Source: UMGS755 sp045652815 (lineage in GTDB: Bacteria; Bacillota; Clostridia; UBA1381; UBA9506). Taken from it: DNA of 49,499 nucleotides. Of this stretch, positions 8,362 through 16,292 are shown in pieces. Where the stretch lies: contig JAZOLH010000006.1 in NCBI GenBank assembly GCA_045652815.1, positions 1 to 49,499 on the forward strand, read 5' to 3'. The notes beneath the pieces were generated by a model. That model was not told where the DNA came from, ran no database searches, and saw only the letters and a list, made by a program, of their open reading frames with translations. Both the position numbers and the translations under genes were made by a program. How positions within the stretch are numbered: position 1 is the first letter of the stretch; each line of letters begins with the position of its first letter.

Positions 8362-8751
8362 CTATGCGGGCAAAATCCCGATGAGCAGGTTTAAAACTGC
8401 GGTGAGAATGGGAATGCTTGTTACCACAATCATCACCTTGCCCGCCAGTTCAATTTTCTGCGAAATCGCCTGCTGACCCGCATCCTGACAGAGTGCACTG
8501 CCAAAGCGGGCAAGATAAGCAATGCCGATAATGCGGAGGATGATGCCTATATATTCCGTATCAACATCGAGGCGGGATGAGAGCATGGAAACAAGGTCAA
8601 TCACATAGCCAATCTGAGCAAGCAGAGCAAGGAAAATCGTCACCGCGGTGGCGCAACCGATGCAAAGGGCCAAGGCGGGTTTATGTTCTTTAACAATCAG
8701 GGCAGAAAAAGCGCCGGCGATGCCGATGCCCAATATTTTAAACATATCCAT
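8362..8751 (-). CDS. spoIIIAD: Stage III sporulation protein AD (SpoIIIAD)
   Basis: 129 residues with four predicted membrane helices; KEHKPALALCIGCATAVTIF and EYIGIILRIIGIAYLARFGSA are family landmarks. It is a small integral component of the mother-cell SpoIIIA complex. The start lies one base after the spoIIIAC stop, so translation is probably coupled. No strong ribosome site of its own is visible. Confidence 0.9.
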   Translation of the reverse strand: MDMFKILGIGIAGAFSALIVKEHKPALALCIGCATAVTIFLALLAQIGYVIDLVSMLSSRLDVDTEYIGIILRIIGIAYLARFGSALCQDAGQQAISQKIELAGKVMIVVTSIPILTAVLNLLIGILPA

Positions 8752-8752
8752 A

Positions 8753-8947
8753 TCACAAATTAAAAATGGTTTTAATGGTTTGGAACAGGTAACTGATTTC
8801 CTGAATCATCATAAGGAGAACAACAATGAGTCCGGCAAGGGTTGTCATGGTGGCTTGTTCTTCACGACCGGAACGAATGAGAACCTGATTTAAAACGCTG
8901 ACAACAATGCCGATAGCGGCGATTTTAAAAATGAGTTCAACGCCCAT
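8753..8947 (-). CDS. spoIIIAC: Stage III sporulation protein AC (SpoIIIAC)
   Basis: 64 residues, the expected very small size, with two hydrophobic helices (FKIAAIGIVVSVLNQVLI and MTTLAGLIVVLLMMIQ). It is a membrane subunit of the SpoIIIA complex. AAGGAG precedes the ATG, and position between spoIIIAB and spoIIIAD confirms the call. Confidence 0.9.
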   Translation of the reverse strand: MGVELIFKIAAIGIVVSVLNQVLIRSGREEQATMTTLAGLIVVLLMMIQEISYLFQTIKTIFNL

Positions 8948-8962
8948 ATTTTTTCTCCTTTT

Positions 8963-9472
8963 CTACACTAAAATAATCACAATCAAAACCCCCAACAAAA
9001 GCCCCAGCGTTTTGCAGGTTTTTTCAAAAGGGGCAGATTCTTTTTCCAGTTCCGCCGCCAGTTGCTTTAGGTCAAAAGCCGCAGATTCCAAGCGTTTTTT
9101 CTCGCTCTCAAAATCCGTTTGACCCACATCAGAAAGGGCAGACACAATCCGCACCGCAGAATCGGGCAGGTGACTTTCCTTGGCGAAAGATAAAAGCGCA
9201 TTTTGCCAAATGGTAGGCAGGGCTTGTCCCGAGTTAAGATTTGCCGCAATGGTTTTTACAAAGCTTCCCAAGGGCAGCGGCGTATCCTTTTCTTTCCGAG
9301 CAAAAAAGACGGGGAGCGGCTCTAAATTATACCCGATGGAACGGGCAAGTTCTGAGAGAAAACAGGATAGTTGCAAGAGAGCAAGGCGGGTGGTTTTGCG
9401 GCGTGAGATGATCAGCAAAGAACAGATGCCGCAGGAAAAGATAACAAAGGCGGCACCCCAAAGTTTAAGCAT
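8963..9472 (-). CDS. spoIIIAB: Stage III sporulation protein AB (SpoIIIAB)
   Basis: 169 residues with an N-terminal membrane helix (AAFVIFSCGICSLLII) and a C-terminal one (LGLLLGVLIVIILV) enclosing a helical soluble domain. The fold is related to the GspF domain of type II secretion. It overlaps spoIIIAA by 8 bp, the usual coupling for the ATPase and its membrane partner. Landmarks are SELARSIGYNLEPLP near the middle and FEKTCKTLGLLLG at the end. Confidence 0.9.
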   Translation of the reverse strand: MLKLWGAAFVIFSCGICSLLIISRRKTTRLALLQLSCFLSELARSIGYNLEPLPVFFARKEKDTPLPLGSFVKTIAANLNSGQALPTIWQNALLSFAKESHLPDSAVRIVSALSDVGQTDFESEKKRLESAAFDLKQLAAELEKESAPFEKTCKTLGLLLGVLIVIILV

Positions 9473-10370
9473 AATGATCCAGCTCCTTTGCGTGTAAAAT
9501 GGCAGGGCGGTTTTGCCGCCTGCCCATTAAAACCGCCACATCAAACAGTTCTAAAAGACCCTCGTGGCGTTTTGCAAGGGTTTCTAAACTGTCGCCGTGC
9601 ATACTGGCAATATAGCGGCAACCTGCACAAGAGGCAAGGCGCAGGGCCTCAAAATCCGCTGGTTTGCCCAGTTCATCAGTCATTAAAATGTGCGGCGACA
9701 AACTGCGGACCGCCATTTGCATTCCCTCTGATTTGGGAACGCGGTCTAGCACATCGGTTTGCGGACCCACATCAAAGGCGGGAATCCCCTCAAAAGAGGC
9801 GGCAATTTCCGAACGCTCGTCCACAAGGCTCACTTTAAAACGGGCAGATACAATTCTGCACAAATCCCGCAACACCGTGGTTTTGCCACAGGCGGGCGGA
9901 CCGATAAGCAAGGTGTTTTTAACTTGTCCGTTTTTGCAAACAGAAGAAAGGAGCGGCTCGGCACAGCCTTTGTAGGCGCGGGCGATACGCAAATTGATGC
10001 CCGAGATGTGAGAAAGCCCCGCAAGTGAACTGTTTTTTATCACAGCCCGACCGGCAAGCCCTGCTCTGTGACCACCTTTTAGGGTGATGAAACCCTCTTT
10101 AATGTCGTTTTGGTGGGCATAGACAGAGTGCTCGCACAGGCAGGAAGCAAGAGCGCCCATTTCTGCACGCCCGCAGATTTTGGCATCTTCTGTTATTTTG
10201 GTTTCTTGCCCGTCTGTACCTAAAAAGGATAGATGTTCACCCCGATAGAGCATAATGGGGCGACCAATGCGAAAACGGATTTCTTCTAAACCGTCGAAGG
10301 AAATATGGGATAACAAGGTCTGATATGATGCAGGCAGACCTGATAATAAAGCAGATTTGGATTTGTCCAT
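9465..10370 (-). CDS. spoIIIAA: Stage III sporulation protein AA (SpoIIIAA), AAA ATPase
   Basis: 301 residues and first gene of the operon. SpoIIIAA is the secretion-type ATPase that powers the SpoIIIA complex from the mother-cell side. The Walker A is LLIGPPACGKTT, with VDERSEI following and a Walker B at HILMTDELGK. EIRFRIGRPIMLYRGE at the N-terminus and KGGHRAGLAGRAV are typical of the family. There is no membrane helix. A sigma-E promoter is expected from the family's biology, but I could only find weak candidates (CATATACATA near 10390) in the 50 bp upstream. A short dyad, GGCTTAT/ATGAGCC, lies at 10384-10401. Confidence 0.92.
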   Translation of the reverse strand: MDKSKSALLSGLPASYQTLLSHISFDGLEEIRFRIGRPIMLYRGEHLSFLGTDGQETKITEDAKICGRAEMGALASCLCEHSVYAHQNDIKEGFITLKGGHRAGLAGRAVIKNSSLAGLSHISGINLRIARAYKGCAEPLLSSVCKNGQVKNTLLIGPPACGKTTVLRDLCRIVSARFKVSLVDERSEIAASFEGIPAFDVGPQTDVLDRVPKSEGMQMAVRSLSPHILMTDELGKPADFEALRLASCAGCRYIASMHGDSLETLAKRHEGLLELFDVAVLMGRRQNRPAILHAKELDHYA

Positions 10371-10413
10371 CTTTTGTCACCTCGGCTTATGTATATGAGC
10401 CTTGTTTTGCAAT

Positions 10414-10455
10414 TAGAACAAAAAAAGAGGCCGTGACATGGGTCACGGCCTTTTG
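10414..10455 (-). terminator. Intrinsic terminator of the 33-aa peptide gene
   Basis: A 9-bp stem (10429-10437 with 10442-10450, ATGG loop) has T7 on the minus strand and TTTT on the plus strand. It lies 14 bases after the stop of the small minus-strand gene and also insulates the spoIIIA operon start. Confidence 0.8.
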
Positions 10456-10463
10456 CGAGGGAA

Positions 10464-10565
10464 TCAGTCGTTGCAGCAGCAGGAAATCAGGATGATAATC
10501 AAGATGATCCACAGACAGCTGTTGTTACCGAAACCACCAAATAAATTGTTGTTATTGCAGCCCAT
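10464..10565 (-). CDS. 33-residue Cys-rich hydrophobic peptide, possibly spore-associated (YjcZ-like)
   Basis: A tiny gene: ATG, 33 codons, TGA. The peptide starts MGCNNNNLFGGFG, has NNS-C, then a single hydrophobic run (LWIILIIILIS), and ends in CCCND. The ribosome site AAGGAGG is 7 nt before the ATG, and a strong terminator follows the stop, so expression is well supported. Gly/Asn/Cys-rich one-helix peptides of this kind occur in spore formers and are often labelled YjcZ-family sporulation proteins; that assignment is by resemblance only. A hairpin lies in its leader at 10589-10618. The location directly upstream of spoIIIAA, in the same orientation but separated by the terminator, fits sporulation expression. 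Confidence 0.65.
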   Translation of the reverse strand: MGCNNNNLFGGFGNNSCLWIILIIILISCCCND

Positions 10566-10588
10566 ACCTCTACCTCCTTTTATTATTC

Positions 10589-10618
10589 CCGCGAAATCTT
10601 TGCGGGGGGTTTTCGCGG
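10589..10618 (-). other. Leader hairpin upstream of the 33-aa peptide gene
   Basis: A perfect 8-bp stem (10589-10596 with 10611-10618) around a 14-nt C-rich (minus strand) loop lies 24 bp before the peptide start codon. It could be an operator dyad or a 5'-UTR structure. Confidence 0.4.
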
Positions 10619-10695
10619 TACACTACATTCTATGCCACAGGCAGAAAATGGTGAAAAAAGTGGAGAAAGTTGGGCCAAGAATTTTGCAAAAAATA

Positions 10696-10723
10696 TTGAT
10701 TTAATCGTAAAAAGGTGTATAAT
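10696..10723 (+). promoter_or_regulatory. Sigma-A promoter for murT-gatD
   Basis: TTGATT (10696-10701) and TATAAT (10718-10723) are spaced by 16 bp, with a start expected about 10730, some 38 nt before the murT ATG. Confidence 0.7.
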
Positions 10724-10767
10724 AAAATTAGGGAAGTTTATTTTTTTGTTTTCAAAGGAGAGTATCC

Positions 10768-12129
10768 ATGAAACTGCGCTTGATTTTAGCTGTTTGGGCT
10801 TGCAAACTGGCCATTGTTGCCAGCCGCCTGCTTGGTAAAAAAGGCACATCCATGCCCGGACAGATTGCTTTTAAAATTTGCCCCGATTTGTTAAAACTCT
10901 TATCCCGTCAGGTGAAGAAGGATATTATTGTTGTGTGCGGTACCAACGGTAAAACCACCACCAACAATTTGCTGGCGTCTTTCATTCGTGGCGCGGGATA
11001 TAGCGTTGTTTGTAACGATGTGGGTGCCAATATGATTTGGGGCGTTTGTTGCTCTTTTGCCGAAAAGGCCAATCTCTTTGGCAAATTAAATGCTGATTTT
11101 GCATGCCTGGAAGTTGATGAGGCCTCCACCGTGCACGTGTTTAAACACATTAAGCCCGATTTGATGGTTGTCACCAATCTGTTCCGTGACCAACTTGATC
11201 GCTATGGCACCATTGAACTCACTGTTGATTTTCTCCGTCGCGCGCTGAGCCTTTCTCCCGATACGAAACTGCTGTTAAACGGAGATGATCCGCTGGTTGC
11301 TCAGTTTGGCGAAAAAACCGAGCGCAAGGCCTATTTTGTCAGCGTGGAAGAAGATGCGGGCGTGGCAAAATCCGCACCAACGGAAACGCCTTTCTGTGTG
11401 TTCTGTGGCGAAAAGTTAACCTACGATTTTCATCATTACAGTCAGTTGGGCAAGTGGCATTGTGATGCCTGCGGATATAAAAAGCGTGAGGCAGATTTTT
11501 CTGTTCGCAAGGTGTCCCTTTCCGATGGCATAGGTTTCACCTTATCCTATGATGGCAAAGAAGATGTATTCTCCGTTCCCTATCGGGGATTTTATAATGT
11601 GTATAACATCGCCTTATCTTACAGTGCGGCGGCACTTTCTATGGGTGATGTGCCGAATTATCAGAGTATTTTAGATGCCTATCATCCCCAGGTGGGTCGA
11701 ATGGAAAGTTTTATGCTCTCTCGTCCTGTGATTTTGAATATGGCGAAGAATCCGGCAGGTTTTAATCAGGCCATTGCCACGGTTTTGCAGGATGAAAGAG
11801 AAAAGGATTTGCTCCTTGCTGTGAATGATAACGAATCCGACGGATGCGATATCACTTGGCTCTGGGATGTGGATTTTGAACGCCTGTGTTCTGCAGGGAT
11901 CCGTCGCCTTTTGGTGTCGGGTCTGCGTGCTGATGAACTGGCGCTTCGCCTTAAATATGCGGGCTTTTCTGAAGATACAATTGAGAAAGTCACCCCGCTT
12001 CGTGATGCGGTGGCAAGGGCCGTAGAGGGCGATGCACCCGTTTGCTATGCCCTTGCAAACTACACGGCGGTGTTCCCCATGCAAAGCATTCTAAAAGAAA
12101 TGGAGGGAAAGAAAAACCATGGAGCGTAA
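10768..12129 (+). CDS. murT: Lipid II isoglutaminyl synthase, MurT subunit
   Basis: 453 residues of the Mur-ligase-like MurT family. With GatD it amidates the alpha-carboxyl of D-Glu in the lipid II stem peptide, at the cytoplasmic face of the membrane. The N-terminus has a hydrophobic stretch and GKKGTSMPG, the P-loop is CGTNGKTTTNN, a four-Cys zinc ribbon lies at about residues 211-237 (CVFCGEK and CDACGYK), and the C-terminal DUF1727-type domain holds NPAGFNQAI and NDNESDGCDITWLWD. AAAGGAG precedes the ATG. It overlaps gatD by 11 bp. Confidence 0.95.
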   Translation: MKLRLILAVWACKLAIVASRLLGKKGTSMPGQIAFKICPDLLKLLSRQVKKDIIVVCGTNGKTTTNNLLASFIRGAGYSVVCNDVGANMIWGVCCSFAEKANLFGKLNADFACLEVDEASTVHVFKHIKPDLMVVTNLFRDQLDRYGTIELTVDFLRRALSLSPDTKLLLNGDDPLVAQFGEKTERKAYFVSVEEDAGVAKSAPTETPFCVFCGEKLTYDFHHYSQLGKWHCDACGYKKREADFSVRKVSLSDGIGFTLSYDGKEDVFSVPYRGFYNVYNIALSYSAAALSMGDVPNYQSILDAYHPQVGRMESFMLSRPVILNMAKNPAGFNQAIATVLQDEREKDLLLAVNDNESDGCDITWLWDVDFERLCSAGIRRLLVSGLRADELALRLKYAGFSEDTIEKVTPLRDAVARAVEGDAPVCYALANYTAVFPMQSILKEMEGKKNHGA

Positions 12130-12856
12130 ACTGATTACCATTGGTCATTTGTTTCCCGATATGCTGAATGTGTATGGCGATCAGGGAAATATTTTGACGC
12201 TGAAAAACCGTCTTTTATGGCGGGATATGGATGTTTGCATCAAAACGTTTGGAAAAGATGATGCCATTTCTTTTGAGGGCATTGATATTTTGTATCTGGG
12301 CGGTGGCGACCATCACGCACAGAAGCAAGTATGCGAAAAACTCCTGCCTCATAAGGATGAACTTTTGGCCTATGTAGAGGCGGGCGGTGTTTTGCTTGCC
12401 ACTTGCGGCGGCTTTGAAATGCTGGGTAAGACCTTTGAGGCCGACGGAGACATCCTAAAGGGTCTTGGCGTTTTAGACATTTGTGTTTCCGCCGGAGAAG
12501 GTCGTTTGATTGGTAATGTTGTGTTGGAAAGCGACATCACGGGCGAAGGAGAAACCTTTGTTGGTTTTGAAAATCACTCGGGACGGATGGATATCGGACA
12601 TTATGAACCCTTTGGTCGCGTGGTGGCGGGTAAGGGTAATAACGGGGAAGATGGCAAGGAAGGTGTTCTTTATAAAAATGTGCTGGGCACCTATCTCCAC
12701 GGACCTCTGCTTCCCAAAAATCCCCGCTTGGCAGATGAAATTCTCGCCCGAGCACTGATGCAAAAATATAAAGAAGCGGTAGCACTCACCCCGCTTTGTG
12801 ATACCTTTGAAAATGCGGCACACGATTATGCCGTGAATCGCTTCTGCGAACAGTAA
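12119..12856 (+). CDS. gatD: Lipid II isoglutaminyl synthase, glutaminase subunit GatD
   Basis: 245 residues, class I glutamine amidotransferase of the GatD/CobQ type. It releases ammonia from glutamine and passes it to MurT. The nucleophilic Cys lies in LLATCGGFEMLG, the catalytic His in TYLHGPLLPKNP, and the N-terminus carries DMLNVYGDQGNILTL, a GatD hallmark. The start lies inside the murT 3' end with GGAGGG upstream. The stop overlaps the ribosome site of the next gene. Confidence 0.95.
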   Translation: MERKLITIGHLFPDMLNVYGDQGNILTLKNRLLWRDMDVCIKTFGKDDAISFEGIDILYLGGGDHHAQKQVCEKLLPHKDELLAYVEAGGVLLATCGGFEMLGKTFEADGDILKGLGVLDICVSAGEGRLIGNVVLESDITGEGETFVGFENHSGRMDIGHYEPFGRVVAGKGNNGEDGKEGVLYKNVLGTYLHGPLLPKNPRLADEILARALMQKYKEAVALTPLCDTFENAAHDYAVNRFCEQ

Positions 12857-12867
12857 GGAGGATGGAT

Positions 12868-14016
12868 GTGGAAAAGAATAAAGCAAGTTGGAAAAAATTT
12901 CTGCCCTTGTTTGTGGTTGGCGTGGCGCTCATCGTGTTTTACAAAACCTTTGACAGTCTGCCCCAGATTTTTGCGGCTATCGGCACAATACTTTCCCTGT
13001 TAACGCCCTTTATCATCGGTATCGGCTTGGCGTTTTTCCTTTATCCCGCCACCGTATCGCTGGAAAATAAACTGGCACAGGCGAAAAAAGGTTTTATTGT
13101 AAAACGCAAGAAAACCATTGCCATTATGAGCGTTTATATCATCTTTTTAGCAGTTTTGGGCGTTGCCATCGGCTTCATCATTCCGTGGTTGTCACAAGGT
13201 GCGGCAGATTTGATTAAAAGAGTGCCCGGTTTTGTAACGGAACTGCAGAACTTCTTTGCGGATTTAACCCGCGAGGGTGGGCTGATGTCCAATTTCAACC
13301 TGAATACTTTGTTAGAAGAATTTGACGTGCAGGGCTTTGCCGCAAACTTCTTTAAAGCCGACCTTTGGGGTTATGTAGAAGGTGTGACCAGTGCGGCAAC
13401 ATCGGTGCTCCTTGGTCTTGTGATTTGCGTGTATGCTCTTTTGGAGCGTGATGCACTCTTTAAAACCGCAAGACGCTTTTTCGGTTTGTTCTTTACTGAA
13501 GAAAAACTAGACAAAGCAGGGGATTACGGACATCGCATCAGCACCATTTTTTACAAATTCTTCTTTGGTAAAGCCATCGACTCTTTGATTATCGGTATTC
13601 TGGCCTTTGTTGGTTTTATGTTTTTAGATGTTCCCTATGCGCCGATTATGGCTGTGGTAACTGCCATCTTTAATATGATTCCTTACTTTGGTCCGTTCAT
13701 TGGTGCGGTGCCGCCGATTTTGATTTCCCTTTTGGTAGGCGACGGTTATCTGGCTCTTTGGACCGCGCTCTTTATTTTGGCTCTGCAACAGTTCGATGGT
13801 AATTTGCTGGGTCCCTGGATTTTAGGCGATTCTGTTGGCGTTTCACCTTTCTGGATTATCTTTGCCATCGTTGTATTTGGCGGATTGTTCGGCTTCTGGG
13901 GTATGCTTTTGGGCGTGCCGCTGGTTGCCACCATTCAGATGTTCAGTCGCGACCTTTTGGGTGACAAAAAAGAAGATATGAGCACTGCCATTAAGAAGAA
14001 ACTGATGGAAGAATAA
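12868..14016 (+). CDS. AI-2E family membrane transporter
   Basis: About 382 residues with the UPF0118/AI-2E exporter layout: paired N-terminal helices (LPLFVVGVALIVFYKTF, IGTILSLLTPFIIGIGLAFFLYP), an extended amphipathic region (residues about 110-170), then a cluster of helices with GKAIDSLIIGILAFVGFM, IFNMIPYFGPFIGAVPP and VFGGLFGFWGMLLGVPL. Family members have been linked to export of diverse small molecules and to Na+/H+ exchange; the substrate is not predictable. An in-frame ATG at 12862 abuts AAGGAGG (12855-12861), so the GTG at 12868, six bases on, is the better start. Confidence 0.85.
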   Translation: MEKNKASWKKFLPLFVVGVALIVFYKTFDSLPQIFAAIGTILSLLTPFIIGIGLAFFLYPATVSLENKLAQAKKGFIVKRKKTIAIMSVYIIFLAVLGVAIGFIIPWLSQGAADLIKRVPGFVTELQNFFADLTREGGLMSNFNLNTLLEEFDVQGFAANFFKADLWGYVEGVTSAATSVLLGLVICVYALLERDALFKTARRFFGLFFTEEKLDKAGDYGHRISTIFYKFFFGKAIDSLIIGILAFVGFMFLDVPYAPIMAVVTAIFNMIPYFGPFIGAVPPILISLLVGDGYLALWTALFILALQQFDGNLLGPWILGDSVGVSPFWIIFAIVVFGGLFGFWGMLLGVPLVATIQMFSRDLLGDKKEDMSTAIKKKLMEE

Positions 14017-14020
14017 ATAA

Positions 14021-14054
14021 AAAAAACCACCCGATATTGCGGGTGGTTTTTTAT
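14021..14054. terminator. Bidirectional terminator between the AI-2E gene and cas6
   Basis: A 10-bp stem (AAACCACCCG with CGGGTGGTTT, 14024-14033/14040-14049) with a 6-nt loop is flanked by A- and T-tracts. It ends the plus transcript and the converging cas6 transcript. Confidence 0.85.
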
Positions 14055-14770
14055 TTGACAGAAAACATACCGAAACCTTCGGAGTTTTTAGCGCCGAGTC
14101 CCGTTTGATAGAGAAAATTCAGCACTCTGGGGTGACCTTTTATGATAAACTCACCGTGCCAGGCGGTGATAAAGGTTTCTTTAAAACGAGTGGCACGTTT
14201 GATGAAACGGGCATCTTCGCAAGGGGCAATGTGAAAGGAAAAAGGTTCTTCTTCCCCAAACTGACTTTGCCATTTTCGCTTGGCATTTTTCTCAATGGCC
14301 CGATAAAAGCGCACGTCATCGGGGGTAAAATAGGTGGTGTGCCCGTTTTCTTCCGTTTGATAAACTGTGATGGGAGAAAGGGTGCGGATGTGGGCGGATT
14401 CTTCAAAAATCCCGTTGTCCAGCAGGGAAACCTCCGAGACAGTCACCTCGTTATCGCCCAGCATCACCGTTTTATGCTCTGAAAAATAAGTGAATAAAAG
14501 TTGAATCACATAAGGGTCGGCGGCGCGGAAACAAAGTTTAACGGAGGATAGATAGGTGATGGTTTTTCCATCTACCTCGTAGCGCCCCATAGGCTCAGAA
14601 AAGGTAAACAATTTAAAGGTTCTGCCGCTTGCCGATTTTCCCGATTCGTGCAAATCGGTTGCAAAAGCGGGGTTAGCAGACAGGGCTTTATAAAAGAGAC
14701 CCTGAATGGTGTGAGATGTTGCAATGGGGAGCGAGATGCGCTCTTTGGAAAGGGATAGCAAAAGTTCCAT
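14051..14770 (-). CDS. cas6: CRISPR-associated endoribonuclease Cas6
   Basis: 239 residues. Cas6 cuts the CRISPR precursor RNA inside each repeat to give crRNAs with an 8-nt 5' handle. A candidate catalytic His is H20 in ATSHTIQGLFYKAL, and the C-terminal Gly-rich RAMP loop is GLGAKNSEGFGMFSV. Two ferredoxin-like halves are inferred from length. AAGGAGG precedes the ATG, with a near-consensus promoter at 14805-14833. The gene is divergent from the cmr operon, so processing and interference modules are separately transcribed from one 315-bp control region. Confidence 0.9.
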   Translation of the reverse strand: MELLLSLSKERISLPIATSHTIQGLFYKALSANPAFATDLHESGKSASGRTFKLFTFSEPMGRYEVDGKTITYLSSVKLCFRAADPYVIQLLFTYFSEHKTVMLGDNEVTVSEVSLLDNGIFEESAHIRTLSPITVYQTEENGHTTYFTPDDVRFYRAIEKNAKRKWQSQFGEEEPFSFHIAPCEDARFIKRATRFKETFITAWHGEFIIKGHPRVLNFLYQTGLGAKNSEGFGMFSVK

Positions 14771-14804
14771 TATGGGCCTCCTTTTTATCAGTTTCTATGG
14801 CTCT

Positions 14805-14833
14805 ATTCTATCAAAAAAAGATAGTTTTGTCAA
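14805..14833 (-). promoter_or_regulatory. Sigma-A promoter for cas6
   Basis: On the minus strand, TTGACA (14833-14828), a 17-bp spacer and TAGAAT (14810-14805). It is back to back with the cmr promoter, with 34 bp between the two -35 boxes. Confidence 0.8.
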
Positions 14834-14867
14834 ACAAGGGAAAAAGGGCGCAAAAGGTGGTAATTCC

Positions 14868-14896
14868 TTGACAGACAAGGCTCTATTTGATATACT
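14868..14896 (+). promoter_or_regulatory. Sigma-A promoter for the mini-array and cmr operon
   Basis: TTGACA (14868-14873), a 17-bp spacer and TATACT (14891-14896). The start is expected near 14903, only a few bases before the first CRISPR-type repeat. The stretch 14771-15086 holds the two divergent promoters and the mini-array and no ORF that I believe. Confidence 0.85.
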
Positions 14897-14906
14897 GAAA
14901 TCATAG

Positions 14907-15058
14907 GTTATTTCCATACCCTGCGGAGATTGAAACAAATTGTTTTCAATTTTTGTTTCTCCGAAAGGAACTTTCCATACCCAACGGAGATTGCCACATT
15001 TTTCATTTGAGTTTTTCTTTCTTAAATGAGGCGTTCCATACCTATACAAGAGATTTTA
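14907..15058 (+). CRISPR. Degenerate three-repeat mini-array in the cmr leader
   Basis: The block TTCCATACC recurs at 14912, 14973 and 15034, an exact 61-nt period. Repeat 1 (about 14907-14936) ends CGGAGATTGAAAC, carrying the classic ATTGAAAC 5'-handle sequence. Repeat 2 (14968-14997) keeps CGGAGATTG but ends CCAC. Repeat 3 (15029-15058) keeps only the 5' block and AGAGATTTTA. Decay therefore increases away from the promoter. The two inter-repeat segments (31 nt each) can fold on themselves: CGGAGA pairs with TCTCCG around segment 1, and CATTTGAG with CTTAAATG in segment 2. That is unusual for acquired spacers. It is either a remnant array or a regulatory pseudo-array; no cas1/cas2 is nearby. 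Confidence 0.7.
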
Positions 15059-15086
15059 AATCCTTTTTGCAAGGAGACGGCCGAAG

Positions 15087-16292
15087 ATGGAAACCAAGTA
15101 CAGTTTCAAAAGAAAATATCGGCTCAAAGCCCAGTCCCCCATGATTCATTTTCAACATGAACAGTGGGGCTCTACTTTGCGCGCCACGGAAGTCAAATCC
15201 AAATTTGACCGTTTTTTGCTTGCTAAACTTGCTGATGTGCCCAATGTAAGCGACTGGTTTATCGGCAGCAAAAAAAAACCCGCTTTTATGTATAAAATGC
15301 GTATCTTTGCCAAAGGGGGCAGACGGATTGATTTCCCGCCTAAAATTTTCTATTCGGAATTAACGGTGGATGTAGCAAAGAAAACCCGTATGGTATTTTG
15401 CGATGCAGGCGTGGAAATCATTTGTTTGATTCCTGAGCTGATGGAGGCCATCGACCGATACATCGGCGAATTTTTCCTTTGCCATAACTTTGGCAGAATG
15501 ACCTCTAAGGGTTTTGGCAGTTTTACGGTTGAGGGCAAGGAAAACGCCCCGCAGGATATAAAAAAGGCTCTCTGCAGCCACATGGGCGCGAAAGCCTGTT
15601 ATGCCATTTCGGGTTACACAGCGGAAAAACAGAACGAGCCTTTTGATGATATTGCAAAACTTTATGGCGTGATGAAATCAGGACATAACATCAGGGATTA
15701 TCATCATTCCTATTTGTTTACCTATGCCCACGAAGTGATGGGTATCAGTAATGAAAAAGCCGCTATGAAGGCGGCAAAAATTTCGCCTTGGGATGAAAAT
15801 GGCCCCGTGCGTAATCCCGGCAAGGAAGATTTTTATAAACCCGGGGAAACCCAGCCTTATTTTGCCCTGCGTCCGCTTCTTGGCGTTGGGGAACATATTG
15901 CTTATCTGTCCGGATTTGAGTGGGGCACAAACCGCTTTGGTGTGGAATGTTGGCGCCCCATCCGCGGGGAAGATGTTTCCGTTAAAATCGAAAACGAAAC
16001 CATTGAGCGTCTTTCTTCTCCGATTTTCTTTAAAATCGTTGATGGTGTTATCTATATGGTTGCCGGCCGCATCAATCCCATTATCTTTGGTCAGGTTTTC
16101 ACCTTCACAAACACAAAAACAGGCGCATCTATCGAACTTTCCGTGCCCGATTCTTTTGATATTGATGACTTTTTAGATTGGTTTGTTACCCGCTATAATG
16201 TAGATGGTATGCAGCCAGGTGCAAGCGGTCGCAGAGTGTCTTATGGCATTGGAAAAGAGATTGTGAAACTGGAAGGGGGCAGCGGCGAATGA
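15087..16292 (+). CDS. cmr1: Type III-B RAMP protein Cmr1
   Basis: 401 residues. Cmr1 caps the 3' end of the crRNA in the Cmr effector complex. Visible are a first RAMP-like domain starting YRLKAQSPMIHF, with GSTLRATEVKSKFDRFL and a Gly-rich loop at GRMTSKGFGSFTV (about residues 139-151), and a second, less clear domain. Assignment to Cmr1 rests on the large two-domain size, the PMIHF..LRATEVK motif and first position in the operon; it is the least certain of the RAMP calls. AAGGAG at 15071-15076 supports the ATG. It overlaps cas10 by 4 bp (ATGA). Confidence 0.72.
   Translation: METKYSFKRKYRLKAQSPMIHFQHEQWGSTLRATEVKSKFDRFLLAKLADVPNVSDWFIGSKKKPAFMYKMRIFAKGGRRIDFPPKIFYSELTVDVAKKTRMVFCDAGVEIICLIPELMEAIDRYIGEFFLCHNFGRMTSKGFGSFTVEGKENAPQDIKKALCSHMGAKACYAISGYTAEKQNEPFDDIAKLYGVMKSGHNIRDYHHSYLFTYAHEVMGISNEKAAMKAAKISPWDENGPVRNPGKEDFYKPGETQPYFALRPLLGVGEHIAYLSGFEWGTNRFGVECWRPIRGEDVSVKIENETIERLSSPIFFKIVDGVIYMVAGRINPIIFGQVFTFTNTKTGASIELSVPDSFDIDDFLDWFVTRYNVDGMQPGASGRRVSYGIGKEIVKLEGGSGE

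Noticed and set aside
10384..10401. Operator for spoIIIAA
   Set aside because: A 7-bp dyad this short is expected by chance, and no known regulator site matches.
14907..15058. A normal, active CRISPR array
   Set aside because: Only three repeats, two of them decayed, self-complementary inter-repeat segments, and no cas1/cas2 in the window.
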